From NCBI RefSeq assembly GCF_007904085.1, contig NZ_CP042326.1, positions 1,240,001 to 1,304,000 of the forward strand: DNA of 64,000 nt, given 5' to 3'. Positions 54,105 through 63,135 of this stretch are shown here, in pieces (positions within the stretch are counted from its first letter, which is position 1; the number at the start of each line of letters is the position of its first letter). This stretch comes from Euhalothece natronophila Z-M001 (lineage in GTDB: Bacteria > Cyanobacteriota > Cyanobacteriia > Cyanobacteriales > Rubidibacteraceae). The translations under genes and the position numbers were made by a program. The notes under the pieces were generated by a model. That model made no database searches, was not told the origin of the DNA, and saw only the letters and a list, made by a program, of their open reading frames with translations.

Positions 54105-54422
54105 ATGGCAAAAACCTACACCGTCGAAATTCACCATCAAGGCAAAACCCACACTATTTCCGTCCCTGAAGATAAAACAGTTCTCGAAACTGCCCATCAA
54201 GAGGGAATTGATCTCCCTAGTTCCTGTACTGCTGGCGTTTGCACCACTTGTGCTGGACTTCTTTTAGAAGGAGAAGTGGATCAAACCGATGGCATGGGGG
54301 TATCAGAAGAATTACAATCAGAAGGCTATGCCCTGCTTTGTGTCGCCTATCCTCGCTCTGACTTGAAGATTCAATCCGAGAAAGAAGACGAGGTTTATAA
54401 GCGACAGTTTCAACAACCTTAA
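54105..54422 (+). CDS. Plant-type [2Fe-2S] ferredoxin
   Basis: A 105-residue electron carrier. The four cluster cysteines are in SSCTAGVCTTCAG (C-x4-C-x2-C) and YALLCVAYP. It is not the major PetF by sequence alone: it has Val-Cys where PetF usually has the RAGACS pattern, and a C-terminal extension QSEKEDEVYKRQFQQP. Cyanobacteria hold several such paralogues. Monocistronic, with a hairpin after the stop. Confidence 0.9.
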   Translation: MAKTYTVEIHHQGKTHTISVPEDKTVLETAHQEGIDLPSSCTAGVCTTCAGLLLEGEVDQTDGMGVSEELQSEGYALLCVAYPRSDLKIQSEKEDEVYKRQFQQP

Positions 54423-54432
54423 CTTTCCCCAA

Positions 54433-54456
54433 GACAGGGAGTTTTTCCTCTCTGTC
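54433..54456 (+). terminator. Hairpin between the ferredoxin gene and the secreted-protein gene
   Basis: GACAGGGAG (54433-54441) pairs with CTCTCTGTC (54448-54456) with one G-U, loop TTTTTCC. It lies between two convergent genes. The T-run is in the loop rather than after the stem, so termination is less certain. Confidence 0.5.
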
Positions 54457-54458
54457 TA

Positions 54459-54794
54459 TTATTCTTCAAGGTTTTCAGAGGAATCTTGATTGCGTTGGCG
54501 TAAAAGTTCTTGTTGTTGCTGACGAAACTCACTAGCTGCTCCGTCGAGATTGCGTTCTTGACGCTGACGAAAATGCTCCATAGAGTGTCCACCGCCTAAA
54601 TTAGAACGATGGATTAAATCAAAAGGACTTAACCCGTCGCCAAAGCCACTGGAAAATGCATCTTGCTCATTGCGATTGCTAGGACGCTCTACTTCTAAAT
54701 CATTGCGACTTTGCCCATAGGCTGGGAAGAGTGTTGATCCCAATACAGCAAAGCTCAAGCTTAAACTTAAACCTAAAAATAAATGACGGATCAT
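54459..54794 (-). CDS. Secreted hypothetical protein (111 aa)
   Basis: A 111-residue protein with a clear signal peptide (MIRHLFLGLSLSLSFAVLGS, cleavage after AYG). The mature part has acidic and glutamine/arginine-rich sequence and ends RQRNQDSSENLEE. No domain recognised. Similar short periplasmic proteins are common in cyanobacteria. Confidence 0.65.
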   Translation of the reverse strand: MIRHLFLGLSLSLSFAVLGSTLFPAYGQSRNDLEVERPSNRNEQDAFSSGFGDGLSPFDLIHRSNLGGGHSMEHFRQRQERNLDGAASEFRQQQQELLRQRNQDSSENLEE

Positions 54795-55200
54795 AAGGCA
54801 AATAGTAGTTTTATTAATATACTGCTTTTACCTATAGTTTAACGATAACGTTAAAAAAAATGTAAATTGATTTTTCTTTACTTCAATTTCTTTGACTGCA
54901 TCAACCTTCCTTGAATAGAGGGTTTTAAGACTTTGTAGCCAGTGGCACATGCAATTCGGGGTCGAAAAATGAGTAGAAGTTATGCTATTGTTAAAAAAAG
55001 TTAAGTAGCCTGTCTTTCTATTGTCTGGCGAAACCCCTGACATGAATAGAGTCAAGGACAGTGTAATAAGAATTAACTTTTTCGACTGTTTAAGGAGACT
55101 TTCTTAACAATTCAGTTAGGAATGGGTTATCCTAGATGAATAAAAGCACGTAAAACTTAGTATTCTTGCAAAAATTTATTAAGCAAGAGGATTTGAAACA
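54795..55200 (+). promoter_or_regulatory. psbD upstream region (406 bp)
   Basis: The gap is AT-rich, with several A- and T-tracts, and contains the psbD promoter and leader; I cannot place the start site with confidence. A purine-rich AAGAGGA (about 55187) serves as ribosome binding site. I saw no clear HLR1 pair. A minus-strand open frame at 54828-55055 is not coding-like. Confidence 0.4.
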
Positions 55201-56262
55201 ATGACAATTGCAGTAGGACGCGCCCAACAACAAAGAGGGATCTTCGACCTAGTCGATGATTGGCTCAAGCGCGACAGATTCGTCTTTATCGGCTGGTCTG
55301 GTTTACTCCTATTCCCCTGTGCTTACCTAGCCATTGGGGGATGGTTAACCGGAACCACCTTTGTCACCTCGTGGTACACCCACGGACTAGCCAGCTCTTA
55401 CCTAGAAGGCTGTAACTTCTTAACCGTAGCGGTATCAACACCAGCAGATGCCTTCGGACATTCCCTATTGTTCTTATGGGGACCGGAAGCGAACTGGGAC
55501 TTTGTACGCTGGTGTCAAATCGGCGGTTTATGGACCTTTACCGCCCTACACGGTGCTTTCGGACTGATTGGCTTCATGCTACGTCAGTTTGAAATTGCCC
55601 GTCTAGTGGGGGTACGACCCTATAACGCGATCGCGTTTTCAGGTCCGATTGCCGTATTTGTGAGCGTCTTCCTCATGTATCCCTTAGGGCAATCGAGTTG
55701 GTTCTTTGCCCCCTCATTTGGCGTAGCTGGAATCTTCCGCTTCATTCTATTCTTCCAAGGATTCCACAACTGGACCTTAAATCCCTTCCACATGATGGGA
55801 GTAGCAGGAATCTTAGGCGGTGCGCTTCTGTGTGCCATTCACGGAGCAACGGTAGAAAACACCCTATTTGAAGACGGAGACGGAAGTAACAACACCTTCC
55901 GAGCCTTCAATCCCACCCAATCCGAAGAAACCTACTCCATGGTAACTGCCAACCGTTTCTGGAGTCAGATTTTCGGCATTGCCTTCTCCAACAAACGGTG
56001 GTTACACTTCTTCATGCTGTTTGTGCCAGTAACAGGGCTATGGATGGCTTCAGTCGGAGTAGTAGGCTTAGGATTAAACCTTCGTGCCTATGACTTCGTC
56101 TCTCAAGAAATTCGGGCAGCAGAAGACCCTGAATTTGAAACCTTCTATACCAAGAACATCTTATTAAACGAAGGTCTCCGTGCTTGGATGGCAACGGATG
56201 ACCAACCCCATCAGAAGTTTGAATTCCCAGAGGAGGTACTTCCCCGTGGTAACGCTCTCTAA
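55201..56262 (+). CDS. psbD: Photosystem II D2 protein
   Basis: The 353-residue D2 reaction-centre protein, with five transmembrane helices in the thylakoid membrane. It binds part of P680, the QA plastoquinone and the non-heme iron. The segment [15 protein letters not shown] holds the chlorophyll-ligating His and its neighbour. [19 protein letters not shown] holds the His of the iron/QA region. The C-terminus [13 protein letters not shown] is typical. The gene overlaps psbC by 17 bp. Confidence 0.99.
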   Translation: MTIAVGRAQQQRGIFDLVDDWLKRDRFVFIGWSGLLLFPCAYLAIGGWLTGTTFVTSWYTHGLASSYLEGCNFLTVAVSTPADAFGHSLLFLWGPEANWDFVRWCQIGGLWTFTALHGAFGLIGFMLRQFEIARLVGVRPYNAIAFSGPIAVFVSVFLMYPLGQSSWFFAPSFGVAGIFRFILFFQGFHNWTLNPFHMMGVAGILGGALLCAIHGATVENTLFEDGDGSNNTFRAFNPTQSEETYSMVTANRFWSQIFGIAFSNKRWLHFFMLFVPVTGLWMASVGVVGLGLNLRAYDFVSQEIRAAEDPEFETFYTKNILLNEGLRAWMATDDQPHQKFEFPEEVLPRGNAL

Positions 56263-57628
56263 TACATTTGTCGGTACTGGTCGTGATCAAGAATCCAGTG
56301 GTTACGCATGGTGGGCTGGAAATGCCCGTTTAATCAACCTTTCTGGAAAATTGCTGGGTGCTCACGTCGCCCATGCTGGTCTCATCGTTTTCTGGGCTGG
56401 TGCAATGACCTTATTTGAAGTAGGTCACTTTGTCCCAGAAAAGCCCATGTATGAACAAGGCTTAATCCTTCTCCCTCACCTCGCCACCCTAGGCTGGGGT
56501 GTTGGACCTGGTGGAGAAGTTGTTGATACATTCCCCTATTTCGTCGTTGGAGTATTACACTTAATTTCCTCCGCAGTTCTCGGTTTAGGTGGTATCTATC
56601 ACGCCGTTCGTGGGCCAGAAACCTTAGAAGAGTACTCTTCCTTCTTTGGTTATGACTGGAAAGATAAGAATAAAATGACCACCATTTTAGGCTTCCACCT
56701 CATTGTTTTAGGCATTGGAGCTTTATTACTGGTGTTCAAAGCCGTATTCTTTGGTGGTGTTTACGATACTTGGGCTCCCGGCGGCGGTGATGTCCGCGTA
56801 ATCAATAATCCCACTCTCAACCCCGCTGCGATTTTTGGCTACATTGTTAGCTCTCCTTGGGGAGGAAATGGCTGGGTTGTCGGTGTTGACAACATGGAAG
56901 ACATCATCGGTGGTCACATCTGGGTTGGTTTAATTTGCATCGCTGGTGGTGTTTGGCACATTTTAACCAAACCCTTTGGCTGGGCTCGTCGGGCTTTTGT
57001 CTGGTCTGGTGAAGCCTATCTTTCCTACAGCCTTGGCGCTCTTTCCTTAATGGGCTTCATTGCTTCAGCGATGGTTTGGTTTAACAACACTGCCTATCCC
57101 AGTGAGTTCTATGGCCCCACTAATGCCGAAGCGTCTCAAGCACAGGCTTTCTTATTCTTAGCTCGTGACCAACGCTTAGGGGCAAACATTGCAACTTCTC
57201 AAGGTCCTACCGGTCTTGGTAAGTATTTAATGCGCTCTCCTACAGGTGAGATTATTCTCGGTGGTGAAACCATGCGCTTCTGGGACTTCCGTGGCCCTTG
57301 GTTAGAACCTCTACGCGGACCTAATGGTCTTGATGTTGACAAAATCAGAAATGATATTCAGCCTTGGCAACTTCGCCGTGCTGCTGAATACATGACTCAC
57401 GCACCTAACGGTTCTATCAACTCCGTTGGTGGTATTATTACCGAACCTAACTCCTTCAACTACGTTAACCTTCGTCAATGGTTAGCTGGTTCTCACTTTG
57501 TTTTAGCCTTCTTCTTCTTAATTGGCCACTTGTGGCACGCAGGTCGCGCTCGTGCTGCCGCAGCTGGCTTTGAAAAAGGTCTTAACCGTGAGACTGAACC
57601 AGTTCTATCCATGCCTGAACTTGACTAG
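56246..57628 (+). CDS. psbC: Photosystem II CP43 protein
   Basis: The 460-residue core antenna protein CP43, with six transmembrane helices and a large lumenal loop. The Mn4CaO5-contacting residues Glu354 and Arg357 (standard numbering) lie in [10 protein letters not shown]. The start is GTG 56246 inside psbD, with the Shine-Dalgarno AGAGGAGG at 56229-56236, ten bases before it. A longer ATG start at 56180 is not used. The N-terminus is then [21 protein letters not shown] as in other cyanobacteria. A terminator follows 45 bp after the stop. Confidence 0.99.
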   Translation: MVTLSNTFVGTGRDQESSGYAWWAGNARLINLSGKLLGAHVAHAGLIVFWAGAMTLFEVGHFVPEKPMYEQGLILLPHLATLGWGVGPGGEVVDTFPYFVVGVLHLISSAVLGLGGIYHAVRGPETLEEYSSFFGYDWKDKNKMTTILGFHLIVLGIGALLLVFKAVFFGGVYDTWAPGGGDVRVINNPTLNPAAIFGYIVSSPWGGNGWVVGVDNMEDIIGGHIWVGLICIAGGVWHILTKPFGWARRAFVWSGEAYLSYSLGALSLMGFIASAMVWFNNTAYPSEFYGPTNAEASQAQAFLFLARDQRLGANIATSQGPTGLGKYLMRSPTGEIILGGETMRFWDFRGPWLEPLRGPNGLDVDKIRNDIQPWQLRRAAEYMTHAPNGSINSVGGIITEPNSFNYVNLRQWLAGSHFVLAFFFLIGHLWHAGRARAAAAGFEKGLNRETEPVLSMPELD

Positions 57629-57667
57629 TTTGAAGTTAACTAGTTAGTCTTTAGCTCTACCTAACAC

Positions 57668-57699
57668 GAAAAGCCCTCTCCGTTGCGAGAGGGTTTTTT
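57668..57699 (+). terminator. psbDC terminator
   Basis: CCCTCTC (57674-57680) pairs with GAGAGGG (57687-57693), followed by six T. It lies between psbC and the convergent DUF3531 gene. Confidence 0.9.
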
Positions 57700-57723
57700 G
57701 TTAATGCTTTTTAAAGAGAGGGG

Positions 57724-58173
57724 TTAGTTTTCGTCATAAAATCGTTGTTGGTGCGTTGGATCTATTTTCCAATCTTCATTTTCCCCTCCGATAATCATCT
57801 GTTTCACATTGAGAAAATCCTCACTCAGTTGTCGCAGGGCATTAATCAAAACATCCAATGCTACAGGATCACTTGTTCCTAAGTCAAACCAGCAACGCCC
57901 CCAAGTTTCTTTATATTCAAAGTCTCCCATATTGTGCATTACAGAGAGTAAAGTTTTGCTTGCCTCTTCGTGGTCATATTCCATATAACTCAGGTCAATG
58001 CCTGTTTCCATTACTTGGAAGTTTTCAGCGTTAAATCCTCCTAGTTTCCCTAAATAAAACCAAGAATTAAATAATTCTTCAACATATTGACGTTCTGTAA
58101 TCGAGGGAATTGTATCAAATTCCAACCAAATCCAAAGATCAAAGGGATTAAACTCACGAAATTTTACTTCCAT
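57724..58173 (-). CDS. DUF3531-family protein
   Basis: A 149-residue soluble protein matching the cyanobacterial/plant DUF3531 family: EVKFREFNPFDLWIWLEFD, YVEELFNSWFYLGKLGGFNAEN and TWGRCWFDLGTSDPVALDVLINALRQLS. No signal or membrane segments; function unknown. It converges on psbDC. Confidence 0.88.
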   Translation of the reverse strand: MEVKFREFNPFDLWIWLEFDTIPSITERQYVEELFNSWFYLGKLGGFNAENFQVMETGIDLSYMEYDHEEASKTLLSVMHNMGDFEYKETWGRCWFDLGTSDPVALDVLINALRQLSEDFLNVKQMIIGGENEDWKIDPTHQQRFYDEN

Positions 58174-58355
58174 TTTATTATTAGTTACAGATAACTTTGG
58201 TTTTTATTTTCTCATTGTTGTACTCCTCCTAAAGTTTAGTCAAAGAAACTTTATAACCCACATTCCGCACCCCAACTTTCACATTGTTCTTTAGCACCAA
58301 CTAAAAAGAGAAGAGTAGAGATTCTCGCTACTATTTGTTAAATCAAACCAGTGAC

Positions 58356-58490
58356 TTATAGTTCAGGGGTTTGAGAATTAGGTAAAATCCCTTGATAGGC
58401 TTCCCAGAAATCTGTATAACAGGTGTGACATTGACGGTAAACTGGTGGTAAAGAGTTCCATAATTTCCTAGCTGCGGCGCGATCGCGCAA
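58356..58490 (-). pseudogene. IS1-type transposase fragment
   Basis: The frame on the minus strand reads RDRAAARKLWNSLPPVYRQ, then CHTCYTDFWEAYQGILP, and stops at a TAA (58358-58356). This matches the middle of IS1-family InsB-type transposases (LWNSLPPVYRQC...CYTDFWxAYxxxLP). The DDE domain beyond this point and the N-terminus are missing. The rest of the 58174-58546 gap has only a short open frame with AKEQCESWGAECGL and a partial HIP1 repeat. Confidence 0.7.
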
Positions 58491-58546
58491 TCAGCGAAAC
58501 TCCTCCGCTAAACTAGACTTGAGAGTCGTAATTCACTCAATCAACC

Positions 58547-58774
58547 ATGAGTCAAAAATTAGAAGCAATCTTTGATGGTACAAGTCTTCAACCTATGATT
58601 CCCTTAACCTTAAAGCCAGGAACACGAGTCCGTATTATCGTTGAGAGTGTAGAAGCTAGCACAGAAGATCAATCGAAAAGTTTTCTACAAACCGCTAAAT
58701 CTCTTAATCTAGAAGGGAATCCAGATTGGTCGGAAAATCTTGATCAATATTTATATTCACAAGATTCAGAATGA
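58547..58774 (+). CDS. DUF104-type antitoxin
   Basis: A 75-residue antitoxin of the DUF104 (AF2212-like) type: MSQKLEAIFDGTSLQPMIPLTLKPGTRV is the AbrB-like N-terminal domain, written here as its start. The acidic C-terminal half would bind the toxin. Its stop codon overlaps the ATG of the PIN toxin remnant (ATGA). Because the toxin is deleted, this is a solitary antitoxin. Confidence 0.82.
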   Translation: MSQKLEAIFDGTSLQPMIPLTLKPGTRVRIIVESVEASTEDQSKSFLQTAKSLNLEGNPDWSENLDQYLYSQDSE

Positions 58775-58854
58775 TTGAAGTTTTTCTTGACGCTTTAACT
58801 GCTGATCGCTATTTTAGCCAAGCAGGATTTAGAGCTTTATTAATCTCTAATTGA
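58771..58854 (+). pseudogene. PIN-domain toxin with an internal deletion
   Basis: A 27-codon frame starts MIEVFLD, the typical PIN-domain N-terminus whose first catalytic Asp it retains. It then jumps to ALTADRYFSQAGFRALL, the typical PIN C-terminus. About 100 residues with the remaining catalytic acids are missing, so a single deletion joined the two ends in frame. It overlaps the antitoxin gene by 4 bp as in intact VapBC pairs. Confidence 0.7.
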
Positions 58855-58897
58855 ACGCGATCGCGCAATCAGTAAACTTACGATGTTCAGGAGAAGT
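58855..58897. repeat. 43-bp HIP1-containing repeat, copy A
   Basis: The segment starts ACGCGATCGCGCAATCAG and ends TTCAGGAGAAGT. It differs from copy B at 59221 at only two positions. It directly follows the stop of the PIN toxin remnant. Confidence 0.85.
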
Positions 58898-58945
58898 GCA
58901 AGGTGATATGATCAAACCTAACAGAAGAGAAGGGAAAGCAGTGAG

Positions 58946-59209
58946 ATGGAGATTAAAGCCTTAATTCAAGCCGAATTAGACACTTTTTCCGAAAAACAAT
59001 TAAAACAGCTTTATCGTATTATCAAAAACCTTAAACAAGACACAACGAAAAGCATTCGAGATCAGGAGCAACTAAAGAATTTCTGGGAAGAAGATCAGGT
59101 TGGGAATGTTCTGCGTGAGGATCAACCCCCTCGCACTCCAGGTTTATTATCTGGAAAGTTGGGAGATGCTTTTTTTGAACCTTTACCAGAAGACGAGTTA
59201 CAGCAATAG
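58946..59209 (+). CDS. Antitoxin-like protein (DUF2281-type C-terminus), toxin missing
   Basis: An 87-residue protein with a helical N-terminal half (MEIKALIQAELDTFSEKQLK) and a C-terminal peptide SGKLGDAFFEPLPEDELQQ. The tail resembles that of DUF2281-type antitoxins that insert in PIN toxins (xxFDEPL...). The usual toxin gene does not follow: only the 43-bp repeat and the Uma2 gene are present. Assignment by tail resemblance. Confidence 0.6.
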   Translation: MEIKALIQAELDTFSEKQLKQLYRIIKNLKQDTTKSIRDQEQLKNFWEEDQVGNVLREDQPPRTPGLLSGKLGDAFFEPLPEDELQQ

Positions 59210-59220
59210 TTAGGCTATTT

Positions 59221-59263
59221 ACGCGATCGCGCAATCAGTAAACTTGCGATATTCAGGAGAAGT
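59221..59263. repeat. 43-bp HIP1-containing repeat, copy B
   Basis: The segment matches copy A over its full length except for two bases (TTGCGATA instead of TTACGATG). It lies just after the orphan antitoxin gene and overlaps the 3' end of the Uma2 gene by a few bases. Confidence 0.85.
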
Positions 59264-59822
59264 TAACATCTTCATAAATGGTACTGACGCTGATTTTAGA
59301 ATTGATTGTTTGTAAGGTCAGAGATTCATCATCAGACCGATAAAATTTGAGTAACCAATTTCCTTCTGAGGTACGCTGAAAATAATCGATGCGCTTTTGT
59401 TTGGTGCTAATCAATAAATATTCTTTTAAAGTTTCTATTGTTTGGTAATCTATAAATTTATCTCCTCGGTCAAAAGCTTCTGTGGAATCTGATAGAACTT
59501 CAATGATTAAGCAAGGAAACTGCTTATAAAGTGATGTGTCTCGATCATTTGGGTTACAGGTGACTAGAATATCAGGATAATAAAAGCGATTAAGAGACTG
59601 AATTTTTAATTTCATATCTGATAGATAAACTCGGCAACTTGAGCCACGCAGGTGAAATTTTAATTCACTAGCTACATTCAGCGCGATCGTCACATGAGTA
59701 TCAGTTGCACCTGCCATCGGATAAACTTTACCATTAATATATTCATGTTTGACTTGACTTTTTTCTTCTTGCTTTAGATAGTCTTCTGGAGATAGGTAAG
59801 TCGATTGAGGAGAAGTAACCAT
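59253..59822 (-). CDS. Uma2-family endonuclease-like protein
   Basis: A 189-residue protein of the Uma2 family (restriction-endonuclease fold), present in many copies in cyanobacteria. The core is KHEYINGKVYPMAGATDTHVTIA, with catalytic acids probably in FYYPDILVTCN and LIIEVLSDSTEAFDRGDKF (the PD...ExL pattern). Biological target unknown. It lies among broken genes and repeats but looks intact itself. Confidence 0.88.
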   Translation of the reverse strand: MVTSPQSTYLSPEDYLKQEEKSQVKHEYINGKVYPMAGATDTHVTIALNVASELKFHLRGSSCRVYLSDMKLKIQSLNRFYYPDILVTCNPNDRDTSLYKQFPCLIIEVLSDSTEAFDRGDKFIDYQTIETLKEYLLISTKQKRIDYFQRTSEGNWLLKFYRSDDESLTLQTINSKISVSTIYEDVNFS

Positions 59823-59846
59823 TGTCTTTAGACCTTAATTTTTTTC

Positions 59847-59888
59847 ACGCGATCGCGCTTTTCAGTAAACTTGCGATGTTCAGGAGAA
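59847..59888. repeat. 43-bp HIP1-containing repeat, copy C
   Basis: The segment matches copies A and B after the HIP1 site (TTCAGTAAACTTGCGATG and TTCAGGAGAA) but has a different joint (CGCTTTTCAG) with one extra base. It lies upstream of the Uma2 gene. Confidence 0.8.
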
Positions 59889-59920
59889 TAGAACTTTAAA
59901 GCAAACTCTTTTCAAGAATG

Positions 59921-60097
59921 TTAAACCGTTTCAATTTGTTGAAGTTGACGGACGATTGTATCATCAAGTTCAATCGGAGAAATAACCAGTAATTCCTGCT
60001 TTTCAAGTCGAATCACGGTCATTCTTGTTCCAACACTTAGTCCAAAATATTGCAAAGGCTGTTCAGCAACCCAAATATCTTGATCAATTTCTCTCAT
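59921..60097 (-). pseudogene. DUF4336 protein, N-terminal fragment
   Basis: A 58-codon frame starts MREIDQDIWVAEQPLQYFGL and continues SVGTRMTVIRLEKQELLVISPIEL, the N-terminus of DUF4336 proteins (metallo-beta-lactamase-like, ~230 residues), then stops. The remaining ~170 residues are absent from the neighbouring DNA. It begins 50 bp after acnB ends, so only the start of the gene remains. Confidence 0.7.
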
Positions 60098-60146
60098 CAA
60101 AGTCTGCGTATCCCAGAAAGGTGGGCAGAACCCACCTCAATTTTAC

Positions 60147-62756
60147 CTATTTACTCGCACCCGTTGGCATTCCTAAAATGTCCTCAATTTTGGGCATTTC
60201 TTCTAACGGAATCACGCGACCTTCTTCCTCAAAATTCTCAATTTGATCAAAGTTGAGATAACGATACAAATCATCAGCAAAGGGATTAATTTTCTCTTGG
60301 ACAATAGCGAGATATTCATCCACGGTGGGAATATAACCCAACAACGCACAAACCGCAGCTAACTCCGCAGAACCGAGATAAACCCGTGCGCCTTTCCCCA
60401 TGCGATTATTAAAGTTACGGGTAGAAGTGGAAAATACTGTGGCTTCATCTTCAACACGGGCTTGGTTTCCCATACACAGAGAACAACCCGGCATTTCCGT
60501 TCGCGCACCAGCCGCGGCAAACACGCCATAAACGCCCTCTTCACGCAGTTGTTTCTCATCCATGCGAGTAGGCGGACAAACCCAGAGGCGAACTTTCACT
60601 TTCCCTGCATCTTCCAGAACTTTCGCTGCGGCGCGATAGTGACCAATGTTGGTCATGCAAGAACCAATGAAGACTTCATCAATTTTATCCCCAGCGCATT
60701 CTGACATTAATTTCACATTATCAGGGTCATTGGGAGCTGCGACAACAGGTTCTTTAATTTCGTTGAGGTTAACTTCTACAACATCAGCATATTCTGCATC
60801 TTCATCGGCTTCTAATAATTCAGGATTATCCAACCATTCCTGCATTTTTGCTGCCCGACGTAACAGGGTACGAGAGTCTTGATAACCTCGCGCTACCATG
60901 TTTTTAATCAGGGCAATATTGGAACGGAGATATTCGGAAATCGTCTCTTTCCCTAACTTAATCGTACAGCCAGAACAAGACCGTTCCGCGGTCGCATCCG
61001 TTAATTCAAAGGCTTGTTCCACTTTTAGATCAGGTAAGCCTTCCATCTCCATAATGCGACCCGAGAAGACATTTTCTTTAACTTCTGTTCCGACAGTTAA
61101 TTTCCCTTCTTGAATCGCAACATAGGGAATGGCGTTAACAATATCTCGTAGCGTTACACCCGGCTGTAATTCTCCTGTGAAACGGACTAAGACTGATTCT
61201 GGCATATCTAGAGGCATAACGCCTAAGGCTGCGGCAAACGCCACTAAACCAGACCCTGCGGGGAAAGAAATTCCGAGAGGGAAACGAGTGTGAGAGTCAC
61301 CACCCGTACCAACAGTATCAGGAAGTAACATCCGATTTAACCAAGAATGGATAATGCCATCTCCCGGTTTTAAGGAAACGCCGCCTCTGTCAGCAAAGAA
61401 GTCGGGAAGTTGTTGATGGGTTTTTACATCCACGGGTTTAGGATAGGCTGCGGTGTGACAGAAACTTTGGAGTACAAAGTCCGCATTAAAGCCCAAACAA
61501 GCCAGTTCTTTTAATTCATCCCGTGTCATCGGACCGGTGGTGTCTTGTGACCCAACAGTGGTCATAATGGGTTCACAGGAAGTCCCTGGACGCACACCTG
61601 GAAGTCCACAAGCGCGTCCCACCATTTTTTGGGCAAGGGTAAAGCCTTTATTATTTTCTTGGGGAACTTCGGGACGGGTGAAGAGGGAGGTTACTTCTAA
61701 GCCTAGTGCTTCTCGGGTTTTATCGGTTAAGGCGCGTCCAATGAGAAGAGGGATACGTCCACCAGCGCGAACTTCATCTAAGATAGTGTTGGGTTTTGGG
61801 GTAAAGGTGGTGAGGGTTTCTCCTGCTTCGTTAGTAATCTTCCCTTCGTAGGGATAGATGGTGATGACATCCCCGGTGTTCATTTGGGTAACATCGCATT
61901 CAATGGGAAATGCACCAGAGTCTTCTGCGGTATTGAAGAAAATGGGGGCAATTTTTCCGCCAAGAATATAACCACCAGCGCGTTTATTGGGAACGTTGGG
62001 AATATCATCTCCAATGTGCCACAATAGGGAGTTAATGGCAGATTTACGGGAAGAGCCAGTTCCTACTACATCGCCGACATAGGCAACAGGTAAGCCTTTT
62101 TCTTTTAGTTGGGCAATTTGTTCTAGTCCCTCTGGCATCCGTGACTCTAACATGGCAAGGGCATGAAGAGGAATATCAGGGCGTGTAGTGGCGTGTGTTG
62201 CTGGAGAAAGATCGTCGGTGTTCGTTTCCCCTGGAACTTTAAAGACGGTAACGGTAATTGCTTCGGGGACTTCTGGCTTATTCTTAAACCAAGTCCCTTG
62301 GGCCCATTCGTCGATTACCTGTTTAGCATAAGCATTATTTTGGGAGAGATCAAAAACATCATTAAACGCATCAAAGGCGAGAATGGTGTTGCTGAGTGCG
62401 GTAGCTGCTTTTTGAGCAAGATTAGAATCAGAGGATTGGAGAAATTCAATTAAAGATTGGACATTGTATCCCCCAACCATAGTTCCTAAGAGTTCTACCG
62501 CTTCTTCGGGGGTAAGGAGAGGAGAGGTAATTTCCTGTTTACCAATGGCGGTGAGGAAACTGGCTTTGACATAGGCTGCTTCGTCAACACCTGGGGGAAC
62601 GCGATCGCGCAATAGATATAATAATTCTTCTTCTGTCCCTTCAGGAGGCTGTTTTAATAGTTCACATAATTCGGACGTTTGCTCGGCATTTAAGGCAAGA
62701 GGAGGAATTCCTTGTTTTTCCCGTTCTGCTGTATGTGTGCGATACGCTTCTAACAT
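60147..62756 (-). CDS. acnB: Aconitate hydratase B
   Basis: An 869-residue iron-sulfur enzyme of the TCA cycle that interconverts citrate and isocitrate. AcnB-type order: N-terminal HEAT-like domain (~1-160), swivel domain ([24 protein letters not shown], ~230), then the catalytic domains. The cluster cysteines are in [10 protein letters not shown] and CSLCMGNQ (~710 and ~770). [25 protein letters not shown] is the substrate-binding segment. Complete; preceded by a 379-bp AT-rich gap. Confidence 0.97.
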   Translation of the reverse strand: MLEAYRTHTAEREKQGIPPLALNAEQTSELCELLKQPPEGTEEELLYLLRDRVPPGVDEAAYVKASFLTAIGKQEITSPLLTPEEAVELLGTMVGGYNVQSLIEFLQSSDSNLAQKAATALSNTILAFDAFNDVFDLSQNNAYAKQVIDEWAQGTWFKNKPEVPEAITVTVFKVPGETNTDDLSPATHATTRPDIPLHALAMLESRMPEGLEQIAQLKEKGLPVAYVGDVVGTGSSRKSAINSLLWHIGDDIPNVPNKRAGGYILGGKIAPIFFNTAEDSGAFPIECDVTQMNTGDVITIYPYEGKITNEAGETLTTFTPKPNTILDEVRAGGRIPLLIGRALTDKTREALGLEVTSLFTRPEVPQENNKGFTLAQKMVGRACGLPGVRPGTSCEPIMTTVGSQDTTGPMTRDELKELACLGFNADFVLQSFCHTAAYPKPVDVKTHQQLPDFFADRGGVSLKPGDGIIHSWLNRMLLPDTVGTGGDSHTRFPLGISFPAGSGLVAFAAALGVMPLDMPESVLVRFTGELQPGVTLRDIVNAIPYVAIQEGKLTVGTEVKENVFSGRIMEMEGLPDLKVEQAFELTDATAERSCSGCTIKLGKETISEYLRSNIALIKNMVARGYQDSRTLLRRAAKMQEWLDNPELLEADEDAEYADVVEVNLNEIKEPVVAAPNDPDNVKLMSECAGDKIDEVFIGSCMTNIGHYRAAAKVLEDAGKVKVRLWVCPPTRMDEKQLREEGVYGVFAAAGARTEMPGCSLCMGNQARVEDEATVFSTSTRNFNNRMGKGARVYLGSAELAAVCALLGYIPTVDEYLAIVQEKINPFADDLYRYLNFDQIENFEEEGRVIPLEEMPKIEDILGMPTGASK

Positions 62757-63135
62757 TTTTGACTGTGTTCTCCTATAATTGCTCTATACTAGTTCACCGA
62801 TTATAGATTTATGTATTTATTGTTATTGTATCAAGCGCACCATCTCGTAAAGCTCAATGGGCAATGAGTTTGACAATTATAATACTTAATCATAACGATA
62901 TGTCATACAAAATAGATCAATCATTGCTACAAGTGACTGCTCTAAAAACTTTCCTTACTCTTTTTAATAAAGGAAAAATATAATTGATCAGGATTGTTTT
63001 ATTTTCATATATTGGTTTCATTTAGTAATTTCAATTTCTTAATTTTGATCCACAGAGTGAATCTTGAAGGAAATTATGTTTACTTCCCCCATCCAAAACT
63101 AAAATGATAATGGGGAAAAGTAAACCTAGTATTTT
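62757..63135 (-). promoter_or_regulatory. Intergenic region upstream of acnB (379 bp)
   Basis: The gap between acnB and the RNase gene is AT-rich and must hold the acnB promoter. TTGTTATTGTATC, TTGACAATTATAATACTT and similar segments give several possible promoter elements, for example TTGACA-like at 62871 with TATAAT-like at 62879, which are too close together to be one promoter. No gene or stable RNA is recognised. Confidence 0.3.

Noticed and set aside
54828-55055. 75-codon minus-strand frame upstream of psbD
   Set aside because: No ribosome binding site, odd composition and position in the psbD upstream region; not coding-like.
56180-56245. Longer psbC start at an internal ATG of psbD
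   Set aside because: The GTG at 56246 has an excellent Shine-Dalgarno sequence and gives the usual CP43 N-terminus; the extra residues are out-of-frame psbD sequence.
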